DNA of 64,000 bases from Streptomyces sp. AC550_RSS872 (GTDB lineage Bacteria; Actinomycetota; Actinomycetes; Streptomycetales; Streptomycetaceae): NCBI RefSeq assembly GCF_019049285.1, contig NZ_JAGMUL010000038.1, forward strand, positions 1 through 64,000, read 5' to 3'. A program made the translations under genes and the position numbers. The stretch's first letter is position 1. Each line of letters begins with the position of its first letter. The notes beneath the pieces are model-generated. The model saw nothing but the letters and a program-made list of their open reading frames with translations. It had not been told where the DNA came from and searched no databases. Shown here piece by piece: positions 18,222 through 26,887 of the stretch.

Positions 18222-19132
18222 CTATGGAGCACGCCGACTTTCCCCGCGACCTGATCGAGCTCCAGGCGGACTGGCACCGCACGTACGCGGCCCTCGCCGT
18301 ACCGTCCAAGGCGGTGTTCGAGGCGATGAAGGAGGGCTGGGCCCGGCAGCAGTCGGCCCGGTTCCTGAGGACGAAGACAATCGCCCCACGGCTACGGCTG
18401 ATCGAACGGCTGGAGGAGTTCACTGGCCTGTACCCCTGGCAGTGGACGCCTGCGGACGGGGAGGCGTTCATCGCCCACCTGCACAGCGGGAGTAAGCCGA
18501 TCCAGATGTCGACGGTCCGCTCGTACGAGGTGACGATCGGGCTGTTCCTGGAGTACCTGCTCGACGCGCGCTACGGCTGGATCGAGGTCTGCACCGAGCA
18601 GTTCGGCGAGGCGCCCCAGGAAGTCTTCCACGAGGGCCACTCGGTTCTGCACACGGTCGAGTACGAGGGTGATCCTCGCCGCCGGCCGCTCACCTACGAC
18701 GAGGTCCAGGCCCTCTTCGACGCCGCCGATTCCCGGCCTGCCAAGATCAAGGGCCAGGGCCGCAAGGGTGCGCTGACAGCCTTGCGGGACGCCGCCACCC
18801 TGAAGACGGTCTACGCCTTCGGCACCCGCCGCTCCGAGTTCTCCCGGTTGGACCTGGTCGATCTGCGCCGCAACCCCAAGGCGCCGCAGTTCGGCGCCTA
18901 CGGCAGCGTGATGGTCCGATACGGGAAGTCCTCGAAGGGATCCCCGCCGAAGCGCCGGACGGTGCTGACCGTCCCGGAGATGGACTGGATCGTCGACGTT
19001 CTCGACGAGTGGATTACCGAGATCCGCCCCCGCTTTACCCCGGGCCGACACCCTGCCCTGTGGGTGACAGAGCGGGTCGGACGGGTCTCGCCCCGCTCGA
19101 TCAACGAGGTGTTCGTCGCCGCCCGCGAACGA
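18222..19132 (+). pseudogene. tyrosine recombinase remnant, truncated at both ends
   Basis: About 300 codons match a phage-type integrase: a SAM-like N-domain (FIAHLHSGSKPIQMSTVRSY), the catalytic Arg motif (YAFGTRRSEFSRLDLVD), the beta-hairpin Lys (VRYGKSSKGSPPKRRTV) and an SPRSINEVFVAARE segment. The sequence then breaks at about 19130, just before the HxLRH and Tyr motifs should appear, and runs into the terminator of the opposing gene. The frame stays open to 19972 only by GC bias. No ribosome site precedes 18222, so the 5' end is probably also lost. Confidence 0.8.
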
Positions 19133-19178
19133 CCACGGCCCCGGCCGACCCGATCACCTCGGGCCGGCCGGGGCCGTG
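19133..19178 (-). terminator. terminator hairpin
   Basis: A long GC-rich inverted repeat (CCACGGCCCCGGCC at the left, GGCCGGGGCCGTGG at the right) lies just past the minus-strand gene ending at 19235 and forms the breakpoint of the truncated recombinase. Confidence 0.65.
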
Positions 19179-19234
19179 GCTGCGGCCGGGGAGATCACGA
19201 GGATCTCCGCCTGCCGCAGCAGTTTCCTGATCTG

Positions 19235-19573
19235 CTATATCTGCCACGCGGCAGCCTCCCGGGGTTCCTGCGGCCAGGGCGGCCGGTATCCCTGCTTGCC
19301 CAGCGTCATCGACAACGCCGCGTCCCGCTCCAGGCCCTCGGGCCGTTCGGCCACGTCCGCGAGATCGCTGTGGAGCAGCACGGTGTGCAGTTCGGCGACG
19401 ACGTTGTTCATGTTGGAGGCGAGCATCATCTGCACCCACGGGTTACCGGTCAGACACCGCTGAGTCTGCTCCCGCAGGCGGTGCGCCGCCCGTGCCGCGC
19501 CGGTCGCCGTCCACTGCCCGGCCCTGTCTCTGCTGCGCTCCCTCTTGCCCCGGCTCGCCTTCCCCACCCACAA
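19235..19573 (-). CDS. hypothetical helical protein
   Basis: 112 residues. The first 30 are basic. The rest is a clean helical domain (LTGNPWVQMMLASNMNNVV, LHTVLLHSDLADVAERPEGL) ending in PPWPQEPREAAAWQI. It is last in the minus-strand helicase module, 120 bases after the DnaB-like gene. I do not recognise the family; its place suggests a plasmid maintenance role. Confidence 0.6.
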   Translation of the reverse strand: MWVGKASRGKRERSRDRAGQWTATGAARAAHRLREQTQRCLTGNPWVQMMLASNMNNVVAELHTVLLHSDLADVAERPEGLERDAALSMTLGKQGYRPPWPQEPREAAAWQI

Positions 19574-19693
19574 ACTCCCCCACCCGACAGCCAGTTACCG
19601 AAGCCGTACCCGACCGCGACGAGCCCGACACGACGTGATCTGGCCGAGTGTGGTGTCAGAGGATCACCGGTTGAGCATGCTCGCCCCGTGCCT

Positions 19694-20644
19694 CTACCAG
19701 GCGACCGTGAGGTGCCGAGGGGCGGGCCCGGAGCGGTCTTTGGAGATGAAGACGTCGACTTTGGAGGGATGGGTGCGGTCAAGGAGGGCGAGGGTGTCCG
19801 CGTGGTATTCCAGTTCTGCGGCGATGCCGAGGTCCTCGATGTCGAGGGGGTGTCCGTCGCGGCGGGGGCGTTCAAGGCGGGCCATGAGCAGGATGGGTGG
19901 CTGTTTCAGACGTTCGTCCATGGCGGTGTGTTTCAGCGCAATCGACACCTCCTCCACCTGCTCGGGGTGTGACAGCGGTCGGGGGTCCTCGTCTCTGGCG
20001 GTCATCACCTGCAGGCGGTCGATGACGACCAGGTCGGTGTACTTGCCGCGGTGGGCGGCGGTTTCTAGCCGGTCCCGGATGAGCTCAGGGGTGAGTTTCG
20101 CGTCGCGGTAGATGGTCAGGTTGGGCAGCGTGTTGCGGGGGGTGAGGTCGGGGGCAAACATGGTCACTCGCATCCCGCGGGCGGCGTTGTGTACCGCGAT
20201 GTCGTAGCCGGCCTGCGCCTCACGGCTGCGTGAGCGGGTGCCGAGGCAGGTGAGCCGGCCGGCGGCAAGATGTGCCACCTCGTCCATGTCTGGCCAAGGT
20301 GTCTGCGCTTCGAGACCTTCAGGCCCCGAGAGATGGTCGCTCCAATGTCGGACCGCGAAACGGTCCATCCAGGGGGAAGCCATCAGCTTCTGCCAATGCT
20401 CCAGGACGGCCTCGGTGTGCGGGTCGTTCAGGTCAAGCCGGATGCTCGTCCTTGCGTAGCCGTCCGTGTCCAGTAACTGCTGCAGGTCGGGGTGCGCGAG
20501 CCGGTCTTTGCAGGGACTGTCATGCACTGGGTACGGGCCCCAGACCCAGTTCTCGGGTGCGTCCTTGGTCGCCCCCACGGCAGCAATCGTCCCCGCGTCA
20601 TCGGGGTCTAGGGGCTTCAGGCATACGGCGCAGTCGTACTGCAC
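19694..20644 (-). CDS. DnaB-like protein lacking Walker A
   Basis: 316 residues. A Cys pair at the N-terminus (YDCAVCLKPL) and a third Cys (DSPCKDRL) suggest a small metal site. From about residue 120 the sequence follows the RecA core of the adjacent DnaB block by block: GYDIAVHNAARG, LTIYRDAKLTPELIRDRL, the Walker B region LVVIDRLQVM (about 205-214), ELEYHADTLALLDR, and VFISKDRSGPA, which keeps the arginine-finger region. The P-loop position reads GTRSRSREAQ instead of ARPAMGKST, so ATP hydrolysis is not expected. It starts 45 bases after the dnaB stop. It may be a non-catalytic hexamer subunit, a regulator or a decoy. Confidence 0.75.
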   Translation of the reverse strand: MQYDCAVCLKPLDPDDAGTIAAVGATKDAPENWVWGPYPVHDSPCKDRLAHPDLQQLLDTDGYARTSIRLDLNDPHTEAVLEHWQKLMASPWMDRFAVRHWSDHLSGPEGLEAQTPWPDMDEVAHLAAGRLTCLGTRSRSREAQAGYDIAVHNAARGMRVTMFAPDLTPRNTLPNLTIYRDAKLTPELIRDRLETAAHRGKYTDLVVIDRLQVMTARDEDPRPLSHPEQVEEVSIALKHTAMDERLKQPPILLMARLERPRRDGHPLDIEDLGIAAELEYHADTLALLDRTHPSKVDVFISKDRSGPAPRHLTVAW

Positions 20645-20688
20645 GGTGATCCTTTCTCACAGCGAGCTGGCTCATGGAAGAAGACGCG

Positions 20689-22035
20689 TCAGGTTTGTGC
20701 CATGTCGACGAAACGGGAGTAGTGGCCCTGGAAGGCGACGGTGATAGTCGCGGTGGGACCGTGGCGGTGCTTGGCGACGATCAGGTCGGCCTCGCCTGCG
20801 CGGGGCGAGTCCTTCTCGTAGGCGTCTTCGCGGTGGAGGAGGATGACGAGGTCGGCGTTGTCCTCGAGGGCTCCGGAGTCGCGCAGGTCGTTGAGCATCG
20901 GCTTTTTGTCGGTGCGCTGTTCGGGGCCGCGGTTGAGGGTGGAGATGGCGACGATGGGAATCTGCAGTTCCTTGGCGAGCAGTTTCAGGCAGCGGGCGAT
21001 CTCGGAGATTTCCTCGTAGCGGGAGCCCAGGGGTCTGGTGCCGTAGGTGAGCAGGTGCACGGCGTCGACGACGATGAGGTGGACGCCCTTGCGGCTGTGC
21101 AGGTATCGGCAGTGGGCGCGCAGGTCGTGGATGTTGGAGTAGGCGCCGTCCTGGATGTAGATCGGTGCGGCGCTGACTTCTGGCATGCGCCGGGCCAACC
21201 GGGTCCAGTCCTCGTCGGTCATCGTGCCGGAGCGCATGTGGTGCAGGGCGACACGGGCTTCTGCCGACAGCAGTCGCATGCCGACCTCGTTGCGGCCGGC
21301 TTCGAGGGTGAAGATGGCGCTGGGCAGGTTGTGTTTGATGCTGGCTGAGCGTACGAAGTCGTAGGCGAGGGTGGACTTGCCCATAGCGGGGCGGGCAGCG
21401 ATGACGATGAACTGGCCGGGATGAAGTCCGCCGGTGAGGGCGTCCAGGTCGGTGAAGCCAGTCGGTACGCCGGGCAGGGTGGCCTCGCGGCCGCCGGTCG
21501 CCTCGATCCAGTCGAGGGTGTCTTCCATGACGTCGCCGAGCGGACTGGCCGGTGGCAGTAGCTGGCGTCGCGTGGTCGCGGCGTAGATCTCGGCCTGGGC
21601 CTGGTCGGCGATGCGGTCGGCGGCGTCGGGTTCCGCGTCGGAGGCCAGGTACTCGATGTGGATCGCTGCGTTCTTGGTGCGGCGGAGCATGGCGGCGCTC
21701 TGGACCCGCTCGGCCTCGACTGTCCAGCTCCTGGATGGAGAAGGGCCGGTCATGAGCGCGGTGAGGTAGCCGGCGCCTCCGATCTCCTCGAATCGGTCGT
21801 GTTTCGTGAGGTGAGCGGCCACGTTGATCGGGTCGGTGCCCTGACCGCTGCCGTACAGGTCGAGGATCGTGGTGTAGATGAGGCCGTGGTCCGGCCGGTA
21901 GAAGTCGTGGCTGCCGAGGACTTCGACGATGTCGGCGATGGCGTCTTTGGACTGCAGCATCGCCTTCAGCACGGCCTTCTCGGCGTGCAGGTCGTGCGGA
22001 TGGTGCAGTGCGGCGTCGGTGTCCTCGACGGTCAC
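20689..22035 (-). CDS. dnaB: replicative DNA helicase DnaB
   Basis: 448 residues from a GTG preceded by GGGGGAGGG, chosen over the ATG at 22155 because the N-terminal domain starts here (HHPHDLHAEKAVLKAMLQSK). The N-terminal collar domain spans residues 10-125 and the linker helix 130-165. The RecA core holds Walker A ARPAMGKST (about 214-222), the catalytic Glu in FTLEAG, Walker B LIVVDAVHLL (about 320-329), the HREDAYEK region and the AKHRHGPT arginine finger. All parts needed for a hexameric 5'-3' helicase are present. It follows dciA by 175 bases and precedes the Walker A-less paralogue. Confidence 0.92.
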   Translation of the reverse strand: MTVEDTDAALHHPHDLHAEKAVLKAMLQSKDAIADIVEVLGSHDFYRPDHGLIYTTILDLYGSGQGTDPINVAAHLTKHDRFEEIGGAGYLTALMTGPSPSRSWTVEAERVQSAAMLRRTKNAAIHIEYLASDAEPDAADRIADQAQAEIYAATTRRQLLPPASPLGDVMEDTLDWIEATGGREATLPGVPTGFTDLDALTGGLHPGQFIVIAARPAMGKSTLAYDFVRSASIKHNLPSAIFTLEAGRNEVGMRLLSAEARVALHHMRSGTMTDEDWTRLARRMPEVSAAPIYIQDGAYSNIHDLRAHCRYLHSRKGVHLIVVDAVHLLTYGTRPLGSRYEEISEIARCLKLLAKELQIPIVAISTLNRGPEQRTDKKPMLNDLRDSGALEDNADLVILLHREDAYEKDSPRAGEADLIVAKHRHGPTATITVAFQGHYSRFVDMAQT

Positions 22036-22210
22036 CAGGCCCTCCCCCGTGTTGTTGTGTTGAGCTGCTGCGGGCTCCCCGCGGACATCAGGCCAGCGTA
22101 TCCACGACCCCGCCTGACCAGGGGCGCATTCGCCGCAGGTACCGGCCACGCGCACAACCGATGGGCGCGCCGCCTGCCGGACGTCTTCTCCATGAACGCG
22201 CGGGAATCAA

Positions 22211-22807
22211 TCAGAATGTGTCAGATCGGCGAGCCGGCTCACGAGGCATGCAACGAGCCTGACGCTGCTGGGCCTCCTCGATGTCGGGGTCGGGCAGCGG
22301 TGAGGGCGGCTTTCGTACGAGAGCATGCGCCACTGCGGGCGCATCCACGTGCCGCGGCACGTCAAGGACCACGCCTTTGACCAGACGGAGCTTTTGCACC
22401 TTGCCGGGACCGAGCTCGTCGCCTAGGCGTTTCAGCAGCGCATCCCCGATGAGCCGCATCTGAGTGGCCCACGCGGCTGATGCGCAGCGCAGCGTGAGGG
22501 TTGCCGTGTCCTCATCGAATCCGACCGGGATCACGTGCCGGGCTGCCGGTCCGACCATGGCATCCCATTGGGTGATCACGGACGCTGAGGTCGGGTTGGC
22601 CAGGTGGCCCAGGCCGTGTTCGGCGAACAACCCCAGCACGACCTCGGCGATCGAGGCCGGCGGCGTGCGACCGCGGCGCACCTTCCGACGCGCAGAGGTG
22701 GAGGTGTCGGTGAAACGCCCACTTCGTGCGTCCTCCTTGGCGCGCCTCAGCGCCACCCGGGCGAGGTCAAGACCGCTGCCGGGACGCGGCGATTCCACGG
22801 CCGTCAC
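22211..22807 (-). CDS. dciA: DciA family (DUF721) helicase loader
   Basis: 198 residues from a GTG that overlaps the stop codon of the upstream gene (GTGA). The N-terminal part has the SGLDLARVALRRAKEDAR helix typical of actinobacterial DciA. The KH-like DUF721 domain spans about 60-150 (VITQWDAMVGPAARHV, ATLTLRCASAAWATQMRLIG, then LLKRLGDELG). DciA is the ancestral bacterial loader and partner of DnaB. Its placement directly upstream of dnaB on an accessory element strongly supports a joint role. A Pro-rich tail follows the domain. Confidence 0.85.
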   Translation of the reverse strand: MTAVESPRPGSGLDLARVALRRAKEDARSGRFTDTSTSARRKVRRGRTPPASIAEVVLGLFAEHGLGHLANPTSASVITQWDAMVGPAARHVIPVGFDEDTATLTLRCASAAWATQMRLIGDALLKRLGDELGPGKVQKLRLVKGVVLDVPRHVDAPAVAHALVRKPPSPLPDPDIEEAQQRQARCMPREPARRSDTF

Positions 22808-23376
22808 AAGTCGGATGGCTGGCGCGGAGTGAGGGACGGTGTCCCCCAGACGCGCAGGACTTCGTGGTCGGTGAACGCGTACACCAGCCGGTAGGCGGAG
22901 GCCGCGTCCGGGCCGCGGAGCAGCTGCGTCACATACTGCTCGGCTTCCGGCTCGCTCTGTCGGGGCGTGCCGCACATCTGCCAGGCCTGCCCGTTCCACA
23001 TTTCGGGGATCCAGCGCTTCCTCGGCTGCGGCTGGTCGGCGCGGACCCGGTGCCGGGACTGCACACGCGCCGGTGGCGCGTCGTCCTCCCCTTCAGCCGC
23101 GTGAGGGCGCGATGTCCGCTGTCCTGACCGGCGGCGGGTTTCGCACAGCAGGCAGAGATCGGCGGCGTCGGGGTCGACGGGGCCGCTTGGGTGTTCAGGA
23201 CAGCGGGTGGTCGGTTTGGGGGTGCTGACCGCGTCGTCGAGCAGGGCCAGGGCTCGCTCGAGGTCCTGACGGATCTCCTCCGTGTTGGGGGCGGTCGTTC
23301 TGTCCTCTAGCTGTTGCCCGTGTTCACCGGCGACGCGAAGGGAACGGCCCAGGGCGATGAGCTGAGCGTGGTTCAC
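22804..23376 (-). CDS. hypothetical protein with Cys-pair motif
   Basis: 190 residues from GTG with an AAGGAGA site on the minus strand, preferred to an ATG 21 bases earlier. Helical N-terminus (HAQLIALGRSLRVAGEHG), then a metal-site candidate (TRCPEHPSG, DLCLLCETRR), a polar linker, and a C-terminal domain beginning RKRWIPEMWNGQAWQMCG. The stop overlaps the dciA start, so the two are coupled. Unknown family; probably part of the replication module. Confidence 0.65.
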   Translation of the reverse strand: MNHAQLIALGRSLRVAGEHGQQLEDRTTAPNTEEIRQDLERALALLDDAVSTPKPTTRCPEHPSGPVDPDAADLCLLCETRRRSGQRTSRPHAAEGEDDAPPARVQSRHRVRADQPQPRKRWIPEMWNGQAWQMCGTPRQSEPEAEQYVTQLLRGPDAASAYRLVYAFTDHEVLRVWGTPSLTPRQPSDL

Positions 23377-23435
23377 GTGTCTCTCCTTCATCGGCACCGG
23401 CAGGTGTCAGGTGCCCGAGGGCTCTGGCCGGCTGG

Positions 23436-23882
23436 TCAGGTGCTGGATCGTGGGGTGCGGGCCAGCCTCAGCCGCATGGCCCGCCACAACTCGCGCGCGC
23501 CTTGGCTGCTGACCGGCTGGCTGCGGTGCAGCCGGGGACAGCACGCATCGTGAGCGATCTTGGCACTGCCGTAGTCGCGATGATGAGGACCGGGCCACGC
23601 GATCCCGCCGACCAGATGGTAGAGCTCGGTGTCGGCGAAGAACCGGGTCGGGTAGTCCCCCGGCACCAGCGCGATCCAGGCCTGTTCCGCTTCTGGTTCC
23701 CCGTCACCGATGACACGGGCAGGGTCCGGGCCTGCCTGCGGCCGGTAGACGTTCACCCCGTCGAAGTCGAGCGTGCGGTGGCGGTGCGTGGCCAGACCGC
23801 ACTGCGGACACGGGACCGTCAGCTTGCGCCCCCACCCCGGGATCTGGTCCTCTCCCGGCCCGTGCTGGGAAGGAACACTCAC
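23436..23882 (-). CDS. hypothetical zinc-ribbon protein
   Basis: 148 residues. PCPQCGLATHRHR near the N-terminus and CCPRLHR near the end provide possible metal ligands. The middle (VNVYRPQAG, AWIALVPGDYPTRFF) looks like a compact alpha/beta domain. It is transcribed with the helicase module, 60 bases upstream of the next gene. No family recognised. Confidence 0.6.
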   Translation of the reverse strand: MSVPSQHGPGEDQIPGWGRKLTVPCPQCGLATHRHRTLDFDGVNVYRPQAGPDPARVIGDGEPEAEQAWIALVPGDYPTRFFADTELYHLVGGIAWPGPHHRDYGSAKIAHDACCPRLHRSQPVSSQGARELWRAMRLRLARTPRSST

Positions 23883-23994
23883 GTCCGCTCAGCCTCCGAT
23901 GTGTGAGGGCCACCAACCGGCCGGAGCGCGGGCGGTACCACGCCACCGGGAGTAACTCCCAGGCTACCGGCAGAGATTGCCCTGCTTGCGGCCG

Positions 23995-26430
23995 TCAGCT
24001 AGCCCGACGAGGCTCTCGTCCTGCCGCGACACGAGCTCGTAGAACCTGCAACTGCCCCAGTTTGCGATGCAGCAGGTAGACGGCGGTGCGATGCCGGGCC
24101 TCCTCGGCTGCCGCCTCAGCGGCATGGTGACCGCGCGGCCGCTGACGCAGGACGGAGTCGTACACCGCCTGAGCCTCCGCCTCCGCCTCCTCGCTCACGA
24201 GCAGCCGCCGCACCGCGCTCGCTCGGCGCTCGCCCCGGATCCGCTCCGCGATCTGCGGAGCCGAGAACGCCGCCAGTGCCTCATCGCCGCTGCCGCTGCG
24301 GCGGCACGTCTCGGCAAGCAGGACCCGGGTGTCGGTCTCGCAGCGCGCCGTCAGCGCGGCAACCTGCGCCGGGTCGTCGAGGTCCGCCCGCACTGCGACC
24401 GCCAGGTCGACTGCTTCATGAACCAGTGCATCGGCACGCCGCCGGTAGGTGCACTCGGGGCACAGGCCCGCCGCGCCGGGCAGCCCGCACTCCGCGCACG
24501 CCGCCGACCGCCGCTCCGCCTCGGCGGCCTCCTCCGCCTGCCGGCGCCGTGCCGCAGCAGCCCGCCGTGCCTCCACCTCGTCGGCGACACGAGTGTGCCG
24601 GGCACGGATGCGGCCAGCCTCGAGCACCGTCCACTCCCGCAGTCGCTCCTCGATCGCGGTATGCCGGGCAGCGGCGCCGGCACCGGCGAGCTCCGCGTCG
24701 ACCTCATCTCGCACCCGCGCCCGCACCGCACGCCGCTCCGCCGTCACCGCGGTGCATCCAGGGCAGTCGCCACGGGTATCCAGCCGGATCCCGTCGTCGC
24801 ACCGCCGGTCCCCGCACAGCTGGCGCTGGACCAGGCCACGCCCGAGCAGCCAGCCCACCGGCTCGCGCACCAAAGCCTCGCCGCCGGTCTCGGCCAGGCG
24901 GTCGGCCAGACGGTCGGAGAGCAGCTGCGGCGCGGACTCGGGGTCCACGAGCCCGGACAACACGCCAACTGCCTGTTCGGCCGCCCGCCGTACGACGGCA
25001 CGCTGACCGCTGCTGAGCCTGTCCCACAGAGCGGCTACCGGGGCCAGAGAGGCCGGCAGACGAAGATCATCCAGGCGAGCCGACCATCGCTGTCGCTGCG
25101 GCCCAGACTCGCCGTCCACGACCGTCAGCCGAACACGGCGGGCAGTGGGGTTGGCCGAACCTCGCACCTCAACAACCGGGAACTCTTCCGGCTGTTCCCC
25201 GCGAAGCGGGCCTCGCGGGCCGTCGACTTGCGGCGGCTGGTCAGCGGCAGAAGCGCCCATGGACCCGTCCTCGCGTACGCACGCGTACTCCGGCCGACGA
25301 CCTTCCCCGCCACGGCCTTCGCCGGAACACCCACCACACAGAGCAAGCGACACGACGGGAGTAGCCACAGGAGGGTGATCAGTGTGAAGGGCTGCCGCAA
25401 GCGCGGGGTCTGTCACACCAGCCTCACCAGCCACCGGCACGTTGCTGGCCTGCGGATCTGTCTCTGAGTCGGAGGCGCCACTTCCCCTTGCTGCGACCGC
25501 GGGGTCTGAAAACTCGGGCTCGGCAGCCTCCAGACGGTCCTCCCGGGCATCGGCGATCCCGTCCCGGCCGTGCGCGGCAGCGACGGCCGGCACCACCAGC
25601 CGCGTACGGTGCGCGAGCCCCGACGCCGTCGCCACTCGCACCCGCTGCACCAGGCCCCGGTCCTCCAGCCGCTCCAGAACCCGCTCACCGCGCGAGGCCT
25701 TGCAGCCCAACAGTCGGGCCACCGTCGCCGCCGCGCGGCCGCGCCGGGTGTTCACCGTGCCACCGCACTGCCGCACCCGACCGTTCTCCCGGGCCTCCAG
25801 CACCAGCAACAGCAGCGCCAGACGGTCCGTCGCCGCCGCCCGGCCCGTACGCGAGCCGAGCAGCCCGGCCGGAGTCACCCGCCCGTCCCGGTGCACCCAG
25901 CCCGGGGCCATCACGGCCTCCAGCAGCCGCAGCAGCGTCGCGAGCTCCTTCTTCGCCAGCGCCAGCGGGTGCCCGACCACGCCATGCGCGGCCCACATCG
26001 GCAGCACCTTGCACTTCAGACCGATGTCCTGGCCGAACTCCCCCTCCGCCGTCTCGACGTCGACGACGCCCGACCGGCGCAACGCCGGCACCACGTCCGA
26101 GGCGACATACGACGCCGACAACCCCAGCCACCGCCCCAGCTCCGGCGTACGGATCTCCACCACACCCGACTCCGACGGCGTACGCGACACCAGCACGATC
26201 ACCGCGAGACGGACTGCATCCGACACACCGTCAAGGCCGGGAACGTCCAGCAGCGCGCGCACCGCACCACCCACCCGGGCCCGGGCATCCCGACCCAGCG
26301 CGAGCGGGTGCGCCGGACCGCGCACCGGCACCGGGCCGGCCTGCACGGGCACCGACCGCAGACGACGTCGCGGCACACCACCACAAGCGCGGTCGATCAG
26401 GGCAGCGGCCGACGCCGCGCCCACGCTCAT
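23995..26430 (-). CDS. large winged-helix protein, candidate replication initiator
   Basis: 811 residues from MSVGAASAAALIDRACGG; the frame extends to 26580, but the extra residues lack coding character. Residues 50-160 look like a winged helix (ELGRWLGLSASYVASDVVPA, then LRRSGVVDVETAEGEFGQ). A second winged-helix-like unit follows (AAATVARLLGCKASRGERVL). A long disordered Ser/Gly/Glu linker leads to a C-terminal half with two Cys clusters (LCGDRRCDDGIRL...CPGC, and CAECGLPGAAGLCPEC) and Arg/Ala-rich coiled coils. First gene of the minus-strand module containing dciA and dnaB, it is placed where a plasmid initiator would be, but I see no HUH or polymerase motif. Confidence 0.6.
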   Translation of the reverse strand: MSVGAASAAALIDRACGGVPRRRLRSVPVQAGPVPVRGPAHPLALGRDARARVGGAVRALLDVPGLDGVSDAVRLAVIVLVSRTPSESGVVEIRTPELGRWLGLSASYVASDVVPALRRSGVVDVETAEGEFGQDIGLKCKVLPMWAAHGVVGHPLALAKKELATLLRLLEAVMAPGWVHRDGRVTPAGLLGSRTGRAAATDRLALLLLVLEARENGRVRQCGGTVNTRRGRAAATVARLLGCKASRGERVLERLEDRGLVQRVRVATASGLAHRTRLVVPAVAAAHGRDGIADAREDRLEAAEPEFSDPAVAARGSGASDSETDPQASNVPVAGEAGVTDPALAAALHTDHPPVATPVVSLALCGGCSGEGRGGEGRRPEYACVREDGSMGASAADQPPQVDGPRGPLRGEQPEEFPVVEVRGSANPTARRVRLTVVDGESGPQRQRWSARLDDLRLPASLAPVAALWDRLSSGQRAVVRRAAEQAVGVLSGLVDPESAPQLLSDRLADRLAETGGEALVREPVGWLLGRGLVQRQLCGDRRCDDGIRLDTRGDCPGCTAVTAERRAVRARVRDEVDAELAGAGAAARHTAIEERLREWTVLEAGRIRARHTRVADEVEARRAAAARRRQAEEAAEAERRSAACAECGLPGAAGLCPECTYRRRADALVHEAVDLAVAVRADLDDPAQVAALTARCETDTRVLLAETCRRSGSGDEALAAFSAPQIAERIRGERRASAVRRLLVSEEAEAEAQAVYDSVLRQRPRGHHAAEAAAEEARHRTAVYLLHRKLGQLQVLRARVAAGREPRRAS

Positions 26431-26743
26431 CGGCCCACCCCGAACGACCCAACAGAAGCGATCATCCGGCGATCGTGGGGCGGATGGCCTGTGGACAGAT
26501 TCCGATGAACCGCGGCGCCCCTGCGGACAACGGTCTGCCGGACGAGACGGTGTGGGCGCGCCGCCCCACGGAACACACAACGATCCCGCTGCATGAAGGG
26601 ACTTACAGCGCGAATCGGACTGTGAAATCGGTCAAGGCGCCACTTCACAGGCCCCCAAACGGGGGTAAACAGGGTGTATGTGGGCTGGCGAAAGCCCCGG
26701 CGGTCATGCAGAATGACACCGCTCCTTCCCTACGGGAGAGGGC
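26431..26743. other. upstream region of the helicase module
   Basis: 313 bases with no gene. It contains a 7-base inverted repeat (CTGTGAA at 26620-26626, TTCACAG at 26644-26650) and the stem-loop CCCCCAAACGGGGG at 26652-26665. No iterons are evident. It should hold the promoter of the minus-strand module and is a candidate control or origin region. Confidence 0.4.
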
Positions 26744-26887
26744 ATGGCAAAGCCCCCTCGCGGTGCTTTGTGGTTCTGGGTGAGAACCGAGATCGAACCG
26801 CTCGCAACCGGCGGCAACCGGGACGAGCAGCTCCTCCAAGAGGCCGGGCAAGCTTCAGGGAGAGCAGATGGGCGCTGGTACTGGTGA
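26744..26887 (+). CDS. possible 47-residue protein
   Basis: ATG preceded by GGGAGAGG. The peptide MAKPPRGALWFWVRTEIEPL...RADGRWYW has balanced composition and an aromatic C-terminus. It is divergent from the large winged-helix gene. No family; support is the ribosome site and composition only. Confidence 0.35.
   Translation: MAKPPRGALWFWVRTEIEPLATGGNRDEQLLQEAGQASGRADGRWYW

Noticed and set aside
19133..19972. C-terminal extension of the 18222 recombinase frame
   Set aside because: After 19132 the frame runs antisense to two minus-strand genes and has no recombinase motif.
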